Assembly: GCA_022414725.1 (NCBI GenBank)
Contig: CM039463.1
Coordinates: 74,188,009-74,252,008 of the forward strand
Direction: 5' to 3'
Origin: Microglena sp. YARC
Lineage: Eukaryota; Chlorophyta; Chlorophyceae; Chlamydomonadales; Chlamydomonadaceae
Length of the DNA: 64,000 nt
The notes below the pieces were generated by a model, which did no database searches, was not told where the DNA came from, and was given only the letters and a program-made list of their open reading frames with translations. Position numbers and translations under genes: made by a program. The first letter of the stretch is position 1, and each line of letters begins with the position of its first letter. Shown in pieces: positions 12,801 through 20,869 of the stretch.

Positions 12801-15800
12801 TGTGTGGTGTTTGTGTGTAGTGCGTGGTGTGTGTGTCGTTGGTGTGGTGTGTGTGGTGTGTGTGTGTTGTGTGGTGCTGTGTGTGTAGGTGTGCGTGGGT
12901 GTGGTGTGTGTGGTGTCGTGCTGGTGTGTGGTGGTGTGGTGGTGTGGTGCGGTGTGTGTGGTGGTAGAGTGTGCTGGTGTGTGATGTGGTGTGGGTGTGG
13001 TCGGTGTTGTGTGTGTGTTGTGTGTGTGTGTGGGTGTGTGGTGCGGTTGTGTGTGGTGGTCTGTCATGTGTCTGTGGTGTTTGTGGTGTGGTGTGTTGTG
13101 GTGTTGGATGGTGCGGTGTGCGTGTGTGTGTGTATCGTGTGGTGCGTTGTGTGTCGGTGGTGGTGGTGGTGTGTGTGGTGGGTGGGGTGCGGTGTGTGTG
13201 CGGTGTGTGGTGTAGTGTGTGTGGTTTTTTGTGGGTGGTTGCTGGTTGGTGGTGTTGGTGTGTGGTTGGGTGTGTGTGGTGTGTCGTGTTGTGTGTGTGT
13301 TCTGGTATGTGTGGTGTGTGGTGTGTGTGTAGTTGGTGGTATGGCGGGCTGAAATGTGCGGTGGTGTTAGTAGTGGGTGGTGGAACGATGTGTAAGTGTG
13401 TGGTGTGTGTGTGTGTGTGTGTTGGTGTGTGTGTGTGTGGTGTGTGGTGTGTGTGTTAGTGGTGGTGTGATGTGGTGTGTATGTGTGTAAGTGTGTGGTG
13501 TGTGTGGTGTTGGTGCTGTGTAGTTGTGGTGTGTGTGGGTGTGATGTTGTGGTGTGTGGTGTGTGTGCGTGTGTAGGTGTGTGGTGTGTGTGGTGTGTGG
13601 TGTGTGTGGTTCGTGTGTGTGTGCGGTGTGTGGTGGTGAGTGTGTGGTGTGTGTGGTGTGTGGTGTGTGTGGTGGTTGTGTGGTGTGTGTCGGTGTGTGT
13701 AGTGTGTGGTGTGTGTGTGTGTGGTGTGTGGTGTGTGTGGTGTGTGTGGTGTGTGGTGCGGTGTGTGGTGTGTGTAGTGTGTGGTGTGTGGTGGTGGTGT
13801 GTGTGTGTGTAGTGTGCGGTGTGTGGTGTGTAGTGGTGGTGTGTGTGTGTGCGTGGTGTGTGTGTAGTGTGTGGTGTGTGTGGTGTGGTGTGTGGTGGGT
13901 GTGTGGTGGTGTGTGTGTGGTGTTGGTGTGTGTGTGTGTGGTGTTGTGGTGTGTGGTGTGTGTGGTGTGTTGTGTGTGGTGGTGTGGTGGTGGTGTGTGT
14001 GTGTAGTGTGTGTGTGTGTGGTGTGTGTGTGTGGTGTGGTGTGTGGTCTGTGTGGTGGTGTGTGTAGTGTGTGGTGTGTGTGTGTGTGGTGTGTGGTGAT
14101 GTTGTGTGTGTGGTGTGTAGTGTGTGGTGTGGTGGTGGTGTAGTTGTGATGTGTGTGTGGTGTGGTGTGTGTGTGCGGGGTGTGTGTGTGGTGTGTGTGT
14201 GTGTGTGGTGTGTGTGTGTGTGTGCTGTGGTGTGTGTGTGTGTGTGGTGTGTGTGTGTGTGTGCGTGTGGTGGTGCTGTGTGGTGTGTGTGAGTGTGTGG
14301 TGTGTGTAGTGTGTGGTGTGTGTAGTGTGTGTGTGTGTGGTGTGTGCGTGTGGTGGTGTGTGGTGTGTGTGCGATGTGCGTGTTGTAGTGTGTGGTGTGT
14401 GGTGTGTGGTGTGTGGTGTGTGTGGTTAAATTCAAGACCTACAAAAGAAAATGACTCACTCCAAGTGCATCACTCCTATCTAGAGTGTGACGATCCATGT
14501 GGCGGTGTAAAAGAAAAAAAAAACTGTAACAGACTCACACACAGACAGCTCTCACGCAATTTAAATGAAACACATCAATGCAATGCAATTCAAGACCTAC
14601 GAAAGAAAACAAATCACACAAAATGTATCACTCCTATTAAGTGGCGATGCTCCATGCGGAGATGTAAACAATTAATTTATTAAAATTATTAATTAATAAA
14701 AATATAAAAAATATATTAATAAATTAAATCAATCCATAAGAGGCTCACACAAATTGTTTCACTCCTGTGCAATACACAGACAAATCCTATGCAGCTTCGC
14801 AAGCCACGCGGAAAATTTGCGGAGTGTGATGGCAACGGAACGAAAGGTGGCATCGATGGAGCTGACAGAAGCGAGTTAGTTCCGCGACCGTTGGCTGACG
14901 TGTCGGGCTTCGAGTTTTTCAGTCGGACAAACGGACAAATGGGTAAACATGGGGGCTCCCGCCCCCTTGAAGAGGGGGCTCTGCCAAAAATGACTCACAC
15001 AAAATGTATCACTCCTATTGAGAGTGTGATGATCCAGGCCAGGAAGGGTAGCACCAGGGCAAGGCGGAAGTACAAAGTCGAGGGCAGCAGTACATGGACC
15101 TCGGAGGCATATGGAGCCAATCCAACTTTGGATGCTTTTCCAGCTGCCTTGGCTGGCTGCTGGGGCTTCTCGCCAGTGACAGCCTTTGAGCTGTTGGTTA
15201 AGTTAGGTGGTCGGTGGGTTAAGTTAGTTGGTCGCTGCATGCTTGAAACACTCAGCAGCTTGGTAGGGTGAGTCAGCACGAGCTCCACTGTTGTACGTGT
15301 ACAGCAGCTTTATCAGGTCGGCGTCAGAACCCAAGCTGCTGGTTTGAAATATGTCAGCCCTAGCTGGCCTAGTGGCGCGCTGTGTAGGATATTCTCAAAG
15401 GCAAACAGCTGCGAACGCCAAACCGTTGGTTGTGGAGAATGTCAGCGCTAGCAGTTGCTGTAGAAGGACGTTGGTCCTAGCTGTGGGTGTCAGTGGGGGT
15501 TCTCTGATGTTGCCGTATCAGAATGTCGGCGCTAGCTGTGGTGCCTAGAGAGGAAGTAGGCAAGAAGAGCTAACACCAGGACCACATTGACAGCCACAAC
15601 TGGTACAATGTACCTGCACAGAAAAGGCAAAGCCGAGGGATGTCAATGTACATTCCAGTAAGAATGAAATTTGGGTCCAAAATCCGAGATCAAATTCAAA
15701 AATAATGTTGCATTATTAATTCTGTTTCAACCTTTATTTCATTAACGTTTGGGTCGAATGGAAATACCAGGACAACAATGACAGCCACCACTAGTGCAAT

Positions 15801-18291
15801 GCACCTGCACAGAGAAGGCAGAGCCGAGGGGTGTCGTCATGCACTCCAGAAATAATGAAATTTGGGTCCAAAATCCAAAATCAAATTCCAAAACAATGTT
15901 GCATATTTTTATTCTGTTTCAACCTTCATTCCTACAACATCTGGGTCACATCGAAATACCAGGACCACATTGACATCCACCACTAGTACAATAAGCCTGC
16001 ACAGAGAAGGCAAAGCCGAGGTATGTCATCATGCACCCCAGTAAGAATGAAAATTTGGGTCCAAAATCCGAAATCATTTTCCAAAATAATGTTGCATCAT
16101 TTTATTCTGTTTCAACCTTCATTTCTACAACATTTGGGTCCCATTGAAATACCAGGACCACAATGACAGCCACAACCGGTACAGGGCTTTTTCTTTCTGC
16201 TGTATATAGCTATTTTGACCCTGTTATGGCGAAATTATCGCTATACAAATTTAAACAAAAGTTCTTGCAAAACCTAGAAAAATCCACATTCAAATTTGAA
16301 AAAAAACGCCCTGAACTGGTACAATGTACATTTACAGATAAGGCAGAGCCGAGGGATGTCATCGTACATTCCAGTAAGGATGAAATTTGGGTCCAAAATT
16401 CGAAATCAATTCAAAAATAATTTGTATACCGTAAATTTTCATGATTATTTATTCTGTTTCAACCTTCATTTCTACAACATTTGGGTCTAACGGAAATACC
16501 AGGACCCCACAGACAGCCACAACCAGTACAGGGCTTTCTATTTCTGGTATTTATAGTGATCACTGTAATTGAACCCATTTCGGGCAAATTTATCGCCATT
16601 AAAATGTAAAAAAAGCTTAAAAAATGCACTTTGAAATTTGCAAAAAACGCCCTGAACCGGAACAATGTTCCTGCGTAGGAAAGTTGGTTTCAAGGAATGG
16701 GGAAAGTTAGCCTCAAGTTACGTTACACCTATACCCTGAACCCCGAACCACTAAACCTTCAACCCTGACCCCGTTTGAAAATAATTAACATGACACCTAG
16801 ACACTGAACCCTTAACCACTAACCTCAACCCTAACACCGATGGAAAGAAGTAACGTGATACCAAGACCTGAACCACTAAACCTTCGACCCTAGCCCTGTT
16901 TGAAAAGAAGTAACGTTACACCTAGACCCTGAACCCTAAAACCTTCACCCCAACCCTGTTTGAAAGGAGTAACCTGACACTTAGACCCTGAACCACTAAA
17001 CCTTGAACCCTACTCCTGTTTGAAAATGAGTAACGTTATTGGAGGCTAGCCTTAATGGAGAGTAACTTCCCACGAGACGGATCCGAGGGATTTCGTCAGG
17101 ACCACTGAAGTGATGCTGCACTGTTTTACTTGGCGCGGGGTGGGGGGGTGGGGGCACTGAAGTGCTACTGCAATTATCGGCGGAGCCCCCCCTTCTTGGA
17201 GGCAGGAGCCCCCAGTGTCACCTGTTGTCCATTTGTGCGACCGACGGGTGCGAGCGGAGATGAAGCCTGACACATCAGCCAACTGTCTCGGAACTAACTA
17301 GCTTCGGTGGCACGTCAGCCAACTGTCTGGTAACTAACTGGCTTCGGGTCCGCTCCATTCTGTCGCCACCTGTTGATCCGAAAGACAACACTCTCCACCA
17401 ATTTCCAGGGCCGCTTACCGACGCTGCCCTAGGACTTGTTTTACTTGGGGACGGCGTCGTGGTTGGCCAGTGCAAGCAAACGGGCTGGCCCCCTCAACTC
17501 ACGCCTCGTAATAAGGCAAACCATTTATTTATCTATTAATTTGGGGGCCAAGAGGCTGCTATAAGGCTGATAGTAGCTAGTATCATGTATGGTGTTCAAT
17601 ATAACATATACATATAACAAGGATGCATGCACCATGACCATAGCTTTTCTTTTCGGCTACACCAGCTTCTCGGCAGCTCTCTGAGACAGACACTTAGCCA
17701 CTGATGCAATATTAGCAAGCTGTTGCTGATTCTGTCAGCTTCCAGATGCACTGCTTGGCTACAATGAACAGCAGATTTGGCTGGTTAGCAAGTGAGGGGC
17801 CTAGAAGCTGCTGATTGTGGCTGCAAACTATGGGGGGCCAAGAGGCTGCATTTCTTAGTGTTTTATTACCCTCTCCTTTTGCCCCGGGGAAGACATTGAA
17901 AATGGGGTTCTGGGTAATAAACGGCAAGTTAACATTAAAAAATGCGGGAAGACCCCCAAAAGCTGCTAGTAGCACCATGGTACTATGTATAGACACTGGT
18001 TCCTTTCCTTCAAAACAACCCTGATATCAGCAGGGCCATCGAGGGAACCCTGGAAATTTCTTACTTGGAATTTCACAGGAGTTCGTCATCAAATGCTACT
18101 CCAGGTCCACCATATGCAGGCATCACCCTCCCCCGCCCCCCACCCACCCACCCACCCACACCCAACACCACCACCACTCACTTTGAATATCACAGAATCT
18201 CGTCCCAAAGGCACGTCCAGCTCCACCCAGAATCTTCCACCTGCTGTCCTGTGATCAGAGCGGACTCCTCATCTTGAGCTAAAGGAGCCAT
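1032..18291 (-). CDS. Unrecognised multi-pass membrane protein gene (minus strand, partial, span of exons)
   Basis: Assembled by hand from minus-strand exons: possible start 18291, TM exon S near 15613, exon T 15338-15252, exon V 15190-14999 and exon X 1210-1032, continuing before position 1. T to V (GA|C) and V to X (GT|A) keep one reading frame across introns of 61 bp and about 13.8 kb. The product carries a hydrophobic segment in S (YIVPVVAVNVVLVLALLAYF), a hydrophilic loop in T and the first part of V, a second in V (LYFRLALVLPFLAWIITL) and a third in X (TVGPLLPLAVLALRWLSVGL), so it is probably a multi-spanning membrane protein. I do not recognise the family. The large V-X intron contains the duplicated contig overlap, so its real length is uncertain. 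The links from the start codon to S and from S to T are not proven. Confidence 0.6.
1211..2003. repeat. (TG)n microsatellite tract with one exon-X acceptor echo
   Basis: Nearly pure TG/TATG repeats. On the minus strand this is a (CA)n tract directly 5' of exon X, that is, the acceptor-proximal part of the large intron. A degenerate copy of the exon X acceptor plus exon start (CTCCTCCAG then AGAGCTTCCAGTCAAAAA on the minus strand) is at about 1305-1345. Valine/cysteine-rich frames here are translations of TG repeats and not genes. Confidence 0.7.
2090..2665. repeat. Diverged copy of the dispersed hairpin element plus a 22-bp minisatellite
   Basis: About 2090-2240 resembles the body of the SINE-like family found at 14806, 17178, 39698 and 53938 (GTTGGCTGACGGCATCAGG; GACCGAAGCCAGTTAGTTAG) but lacks its GC hairpin end. 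From about 2290 to 2660 a C-rich unit (CGCCCCCCAGAGACATCTCT) repeats irregularly. The same pair of blocks is at about 9960-10460. Confidence 0.5.
2670..3345. repeat. Exon-V donor echoes and (AAATAAAT)n tract
   Basis: Copies near 2670, 3110 and 3285 of a motif like ACACAAAATGTGTCACTTCT followed by ATTGAGAATGTGATGAT. On the minus strand this is the end of exon V plus its donor (CAATAGGAGTGATACATTTT then GTGTGAGTC). Between them, about 2690-2960 is an AAATAAAT-rich tract with ACACAAATAAAT units. All of it recurs at 10465-11070. Confidence 0.5.
3482..4481. other. Assembly gap of exactly 1000 N
   Basis: An unbroken run of 1000 N between a TG-rich end and unrelated TG-rich sequence. A round 1000 suggests an arbitrary gap size. 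Frames drawn through it are meaningless. Confidence 0.99.
4482..8260. repeat. Long acceptor-echo array (second contig), indel-rich
   Basis: Roughly eighteen noisy units of about 150-200 bp, each with a core close to GTGAACTGAACTCGC, then TGTGCAAAGAGATGCATGGA, then GTAGAGGAGTGTG, separated by TG/GT tracts. Examples lie near 4862, 5240, 5402, 5950, 6350, 6750, 7370, 7560, 7730, 7870 and 8040. On the minus strand each is a C/A-rich tract plus CTTTGCACAG plus an exon start, as at 1-650. Differences between units are largely single-base indels, typical of uncorrected long reads. No gene is seen. Confidence 0.5.
8670..8880 (-). pseudogene. Second, frame-damaged copy of exon X
   Basis: Matches 1032-1210 over its length (CAAACCAGGTTCAGGGCATG; GGGCCGAACGGTACGG) but carries several 1-3 bp insertions that break the frame. 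Flanking blocks on both sides are also copies of the 740-3480 region in the same order. It is more likely the same locus read twice by two unmerged contigs than a real gene copy. Confidence 0.5.
8890..9885. repeat. (TG)n microsatellite, second copy of 1211-2003
   Basis: TG/TATG-rich tract in the same relative position as the first copy, ending in a G-run and then a block containing AATTCAATTCTGTAAAG, matching 2005-2060. An exon-X acceptor echo (AGAGCTCTCTGTTAGAGGGA) is at about 8985-9035. Confidence 0.6.
9960..11070. repeat. Second copy of the hairpin-element body, CCCCCCAGAGACATC minisatellite, AAATAAAT tract and exon-V donor echoes
   Basis: Same order of blocks as 2090-3345. The element body is at 9960-10110, the C-rich minisatellite at about 10150-10460, AAATAAAT sequence at 10505-10785, and exon-V-end echoes near 10465, 10855 and 11010. 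No coding sequence is supported. Confidence 0.55.
11165..14430. repeat. 3.3-kb degenerate (TGTGG)n array
   Basis: Almost only G and T on the plus strand, mixed TGTGG/TGTG units with scattered single-base changes. On the minus strand it is (CCACA)n, so it extends the C/A-rich acceptor side of the membrane-protein intron. It gives very long minus-strand histidine/threonine frames that I reject as genes. The first contig stops at the matching point (3430-3481), where this array begins. Confidence 0.8.
14445..14660 (-). repeat. Exon-V donor echoes nearest the exon
   Basis: Two copies, near 14450-14500 and 14600-14660, of the exon V end plus donor, seen on the plus strand as ATGACTCACTCCAAGTGCAT and ACAAAATGTATCACTCCTAT. 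With those at 10465-11070 they form a series of decaying copies downstream of exon V. Confidence 0.55.
14806..14995 (+). mobile_element. SINE-like hairpin element, copy A
   Basis: Shares with 53938-54146 the body AGCGAGTTAGTTCCGCGACC, GTTGGCTGACGTGTCGGGCT and ACAAATGGGTAAACAT. It ends in a strong hairpin (GGGGGCTCCCGCCCCCTTGA then AGAGGGGGCTCTGCC) followed by a short A-run, abutting exon V. No protein is encoded. Repeated copies in both orientations, a fixed 3' hairpin and an A-tail suggest a non-autonomous retroelement. The family name is unknown to me. Confidence 0.5.
14999..15190 (-). CDS. Exon V of the membrane-protein gene
   Basis: Acceptor CTAACTTAACCAACAG with a plausible branch site (CTAAC), then a hydrophilic linker SKAVTGEKPQQPAKAAGKAS, KVGLAPYASEVHVLLPS and a hydrophobic segment LYFRLALVLPFLAWIITL. 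The likely donor is CATTTTGT|GTGAGTC. The incoming phase is 2 (GA|C gives Asp) and the outgoing phase is 2 (GT). The exon end plus donor is echoed many times downstream on the minus strand. Confidence 0.6.
15252..15338 (-). CDS. Exon T of the membrane-protein gene
   Basis: After an acceptor ATTTCAAACCAG the exon reads SSLGSDADLIKLLYTYNSGA, RADSPYQAA, then donor GA|GTGTTTC. The 61-bp intron to exon V carries a CTAAC motif near its 3' end. This is the only short intron in the window apart from the 19-nt case at 35493. The part upstream on the minus strand (15340-15540) holds degenerate copies of GCTAGCGCTGACATTC that resemble the exon start, and I cannot connect it to exon S. Confidence 0.5.
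15541..15613 (-). CDS. Exon S, transmembrane exon of the membrane-protein gene
   Basis: Acceptor TTGCCTTTTCTGTGCAG, then G TAC ATT and onward, giving YIVPVVAVNVVLVLALLAYF and LSRHH. A stop follows in this frame, so the exon must end near 15549, yet no GT donor is visible there. A GC donor or a read error is possible. If spliced to the start exon at CT|G, the product would have a short acidic cytosolic tail followed directly by this membrane segment. Confidence 0.45.
16182..16313. mobile_element. hAT-type MITE in echo copy 4
   Basis: 132 bp with ends CAGGGCTTTTT and AAAAAACGCCCTG, no coding capacity, flanked by 8-bp repeats AACCGGTA (16174-16181) and AACTGGTA (16314-16321), 7 of 8 identical. 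Echo copy 1 holds the unoccupied site AACTGGTA once, at 15598-15605. CAGGG ends and an 8-bp target duplication are typical of hAT transposons. Confidence 0.75.
16529..16654. mobile_element. hAT-type MITE in echo copy 5
   Basis: 126 bp, related to 16182-16313 over its length (GGGCAAATTTATCGCCATTA), ends CAGGGC and GCCCTG, flanked by AACCAGTA (16521-16528) and AACCGGAA (16655-16662). It is in the same position of the unit as the copy 4 insertion, so element and unit were probably amplified together. Confidence 0.7.
16705..17045. repeat. ~62-bp minisatellite with CCCTGAACC
   Basis: About six imperfect units of the type AACGTTACACCTAGACCCTG, then AACCACTAAACCTTCAACCC and TGTTTGAAAAGAAGT. On the minus strand each unit contains TTCAAACAG followed by GG, which could be another acceptor echo. 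I see no exon that it matches. Confidence 0.6.
17178..17430 (-). mobile_element. SINE-like hairpin element, copy B
   Basis: Reverse orientation of the family: GGCGGAGCCCCCCCTTCTTG, then GAGGCAGGAGCCCCC, then TCATCTCCGCTCGCACCC on the opposite strand. The part CACGTCAGCCAACTGTCTGG with ACTAACTGGCTTCGGGTCC is partly doubled. It is more diverged than copies A and D. Confidence 0.45.
17712..17996 (-). other. Uncertain open stretch, no recognised product
   Basis: Open on the minus strand for 94 codons (TMVLLAAFGGLPAFF, NLPFITQNPIFNVFPG) and partly open on the plus strand (KTLKMGFWVINGKLTLKNAG). Neither frame has recognisable motifs or supported splice sites. It could be an internal exon of the membrane-protein gene, a transposon remnant or chance. 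Confidence 0.2.
18241..18291 (-). CDS. Possible start exon of the membrane-protein gene
   Basis: On the minus strand GCGCCATGGCT is a good start context. The frame reads MAPLAQDEESALITGQQ up to CAG|GTGGAAG, a possible donor. Reading on gives VEDSGWSWTCLWDEIL to CT|GTGATA, whose phase also fits exon S. The segment EESALI fits the acidic dileucine sorting pattern [DE]xxxL[LI], known in endosomal and vacuolar membrane proteins. Another frame across 18185-18240 (GRFWVELDVPLGRDSVIFK) is also open, so the exact structure is unsettled. Confidence 0.35.
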
Positions 18292-19042
18292 GGCGCTAAT
18301 GGAAAGATTTCTGCAGCAGATGTGCTTCTCTCCCGCTTTGGTGATGGAAATAGGAGGTACTTATCTCGTACCCTTCGAATGGTGGGCTTTCTGATCTATC
18401 GATCGACCTTGGTTTCTGGAGGGGAAAGGGCGCGCTGTGGGGGGCAGGAAATGGAGTTTATGCGAAGGTAGCGCTACTGGGGAGCTCAAAAGGGTGATGG
18501 TAGTGCGCAAAGGATGAATGAAATACCGCACAGCTGCGTGGCTAAGAAAGAAAGACGATCGAAGTGCTGACTGGAGAACCCTAAACCGACTTGGACCCTG
18601 ATTGAATGCGATGTGAAATTGAAGGGCAAGCGTCAAATGTTAGCCGAAGTTGGCCTTCCTTCACTTGGCCAATTGAAGGGCAAGCGTCAAATGTAAGCCG
18701 AAGTTGGCCTTCCTTCACTTGGCCGAAGTTGGCCTTCCTTAGCCGAAGTTGCATGACCAATGAACATTTCAAAACGTCGAGCGAACAAACACTTGGCCTC
18801 ACAGTCCTTCCCCGCATGCGCCAAGCTGCGTCTCCCGCGTTACGTGCTGCTACCACCTGCTTGAATAGCAGAAGTCGAGTAATTGCTGTACACAAGTAAT
18901 CCAGAAAGGCATCCCTTGCATTTCTACTAGCACCTGCCAACCATTACTCGCATCTTCTTGATCCGACCAATTCAGAAGCTGTACAAGCACATAAGCACCG
19001 AAGTTCCTCGATTCCCCATCGTATAGCGCGCGATCAGTTGAG
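18292..19042. promoter_or_regulatory. Head-to-head intergenic region between the membrane-protein and MRG genes
   Basis: About 750 bp between two divergent start codons. It holds a tandem duplication at about 18619-18750 (TTGAAGGGCAAGCGTCAAAT, then GTTGGCCTTCCTTCACTTGG). The rest is moderate-GC, non-repetitive sequence that probably holds both 5' UTRs and a shared promoter. I see no clear TATA box and assign no start sites. Confidence 0.35.
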
Positions 19043-19173
19043 ATGAGCGCTACTGAGGGAGCCGAAGCTACACCTCCACCCGCTGATGATGTTCGATATG
19101 CAGTTGGCGAGAAAGTCTTGGTTCCGCATACCGATAAATTCTACGAGGCCAAGGTTTTAAAGACTGAAATAAG
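19043..19173 (+). CDS. MRG: MRG exon 1: start and first chromodomain strand
   Basis: ATG at 19043 opens MSATEGAEATPPPADDVRYA, then GEKVLVPHTDKFYEAKVLK, ending GAAATAAG|GTGCGCC in phase 2. His29 and Tyr34 are at the positions of the first two aromatic-cage residues of MRG15. Confidence 0.88.
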
Positions 19174-20819
19174 GTGCGCCAGAAGAAGCTTTCTATTTCA
19201 AAATGCGCCAGTAAGGGAAATTGTCCGCTGCTTGCTATAGCTGAACGCTGCAAGTATCATGGCGTAAATATTGCGGTGTGAGAGCGAGTGAGAAGTGAGA
19301 GCGAGACAGAAGAAGAAAACAGCAACCCCATGTCCACACGGTCATGGCAATCGCTACCTGCCGATTGCTATTAAATCGCTCTACGCGTCTCTTAGTCGCC
19401 AGCCAAACATGTTCCAATAATCGAAAGTAACGGAGCAAGAGCAGAATCTCCATGTACAGACCAGGAGTTGCGTGCTGATTGCCATGAATGCGCGATGCAA
19501 ATATCTGTGTCGTTTGCATAGCATGACGCTAGGGCGGCAGAAATAAATAAGAATGATACTTGGCCTCCATGCCAATGAATAGAGTGCCCTAAGCTGCTGG
19601 GCTTCATCATATTTATATTCTCAGCTATGGTGTTCTCAACTAAGGAGTTGGTTGGGTGGTAGCCTCCCTCACTGCCAAATACACAGGGAGACAGGCACAC
19701 CCGCACATGCACAAAAAATAATATACACGCAAACACACACATACGCACAAACAATAACACACATGCTTTGATGATGGTCACACTTATTCTAGTGCCCTAC
19801 TGGACTCCATATGTGCCCGCGGCCTGGCATCTTTCTATCCAACTATGCTGTGTATGTTCCTTGTATACTTGAGTGAACACACACTCATGCACACAAACAC
19901 ACACTCATGCACATAAACACACACAAATGTGCCCGCGGCCTGGTATCTTTCTATCCAACTGTGTATGTTCCTGTATACTTGAGCAACCACACACGCATGC
20001 ACACAAACACACACAAAAGTACACACACATGCTACCTTTCTATCCAACTATGCTGCGTATGTTCCCTGTATGCTTGAGTCAACACACACTCATGCACACA
20101 AACACACACAAATGTGCCCGCGGCCTGGTATCTTTCTATCCAACTATGTATGTTCCTGTATACTTGAGCAACCACACACTCATGCACACAAACACACACA
20201 AAAGTACACACACATGCTACCTTTCTATCCAACTATGCTGTGTATGTTCCCTGTATGCTTGAGTCAACACACACTCATGCACACAAACACACACTCATGC
20301 ACACAAACACACACAAATGTGCCCGCGGCCTGGTATCTTTCTATCCAACTATGTATGTTCCTGTATACTTGAGCAACCACACACTCATGCACACAAACAC
20401 ACACAAAAGTACACACACATGCTACCTTTCTATCCAACTATGTATGTTCCTTGTATACTTGAGCAACCACACACTCATGCACACAAACACACACAAAAGT
20501 ACACACACATGCTATCTTTCTATCCAACTATGCTGTGTATGTTCCCTGTATACATGAGTCAACACACACACACAAGCAAGTTCACACACATGCCATCTTG
20601 CTATCTAAATGTGCCATGTATCCCTGATTGAACACACACACACACACACACGCACACAAAAGCACACACACACACACACAAACGCACACACTCAGACGAA
20701 AAAGCACGCATGCTATCTTGCTATCTAAATGTGCCGTGTCTGCTCCCTGTATCCCTGATTTAATAGGGATGGAGGTGTCGCATACTACTTCCTGCATTAT
20801 ACTTGATGTATTGAGCCTT

Positions 20820-20869
<50 letters not shown>

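Larger units (their letters stand above)
15614..16690 (-). repeat. Acceptor-echo array of exon S, ~192-bp unit
   Basis: Unit starts (ACCAGGACCACA, plus strand) at 15575, 15766, 15958, 16151 and 16498: spacings 191, 192, 193 and 347. On the minus strand each unit contains CTCTGTGCAG, then GTACATTGTACCAGTTGTGG and CTGTCATTGTGGTCCTGGTA, which is the acceptor and start of exon S. Only the first (lowest-coordinate) unit continues into an open membrane-spanning frame. The 347-bp spacing is explained by an inserted MITE. Confidence 0.75.

Noticed and set aside
11868..14435. 855-codon minus-strand open frame of His/Thr/Pro
   Set aside because: It is the translation of a degenerate (CCACA)n array without unique sequence, splice context or domain.
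18606..18940. Short frames on both strands over a tandem duplication
   Set aside because: They repeat the same 54-bp unit (QASNVSRSWPSFTWP) and lie in the intergenic region between divergent starts.
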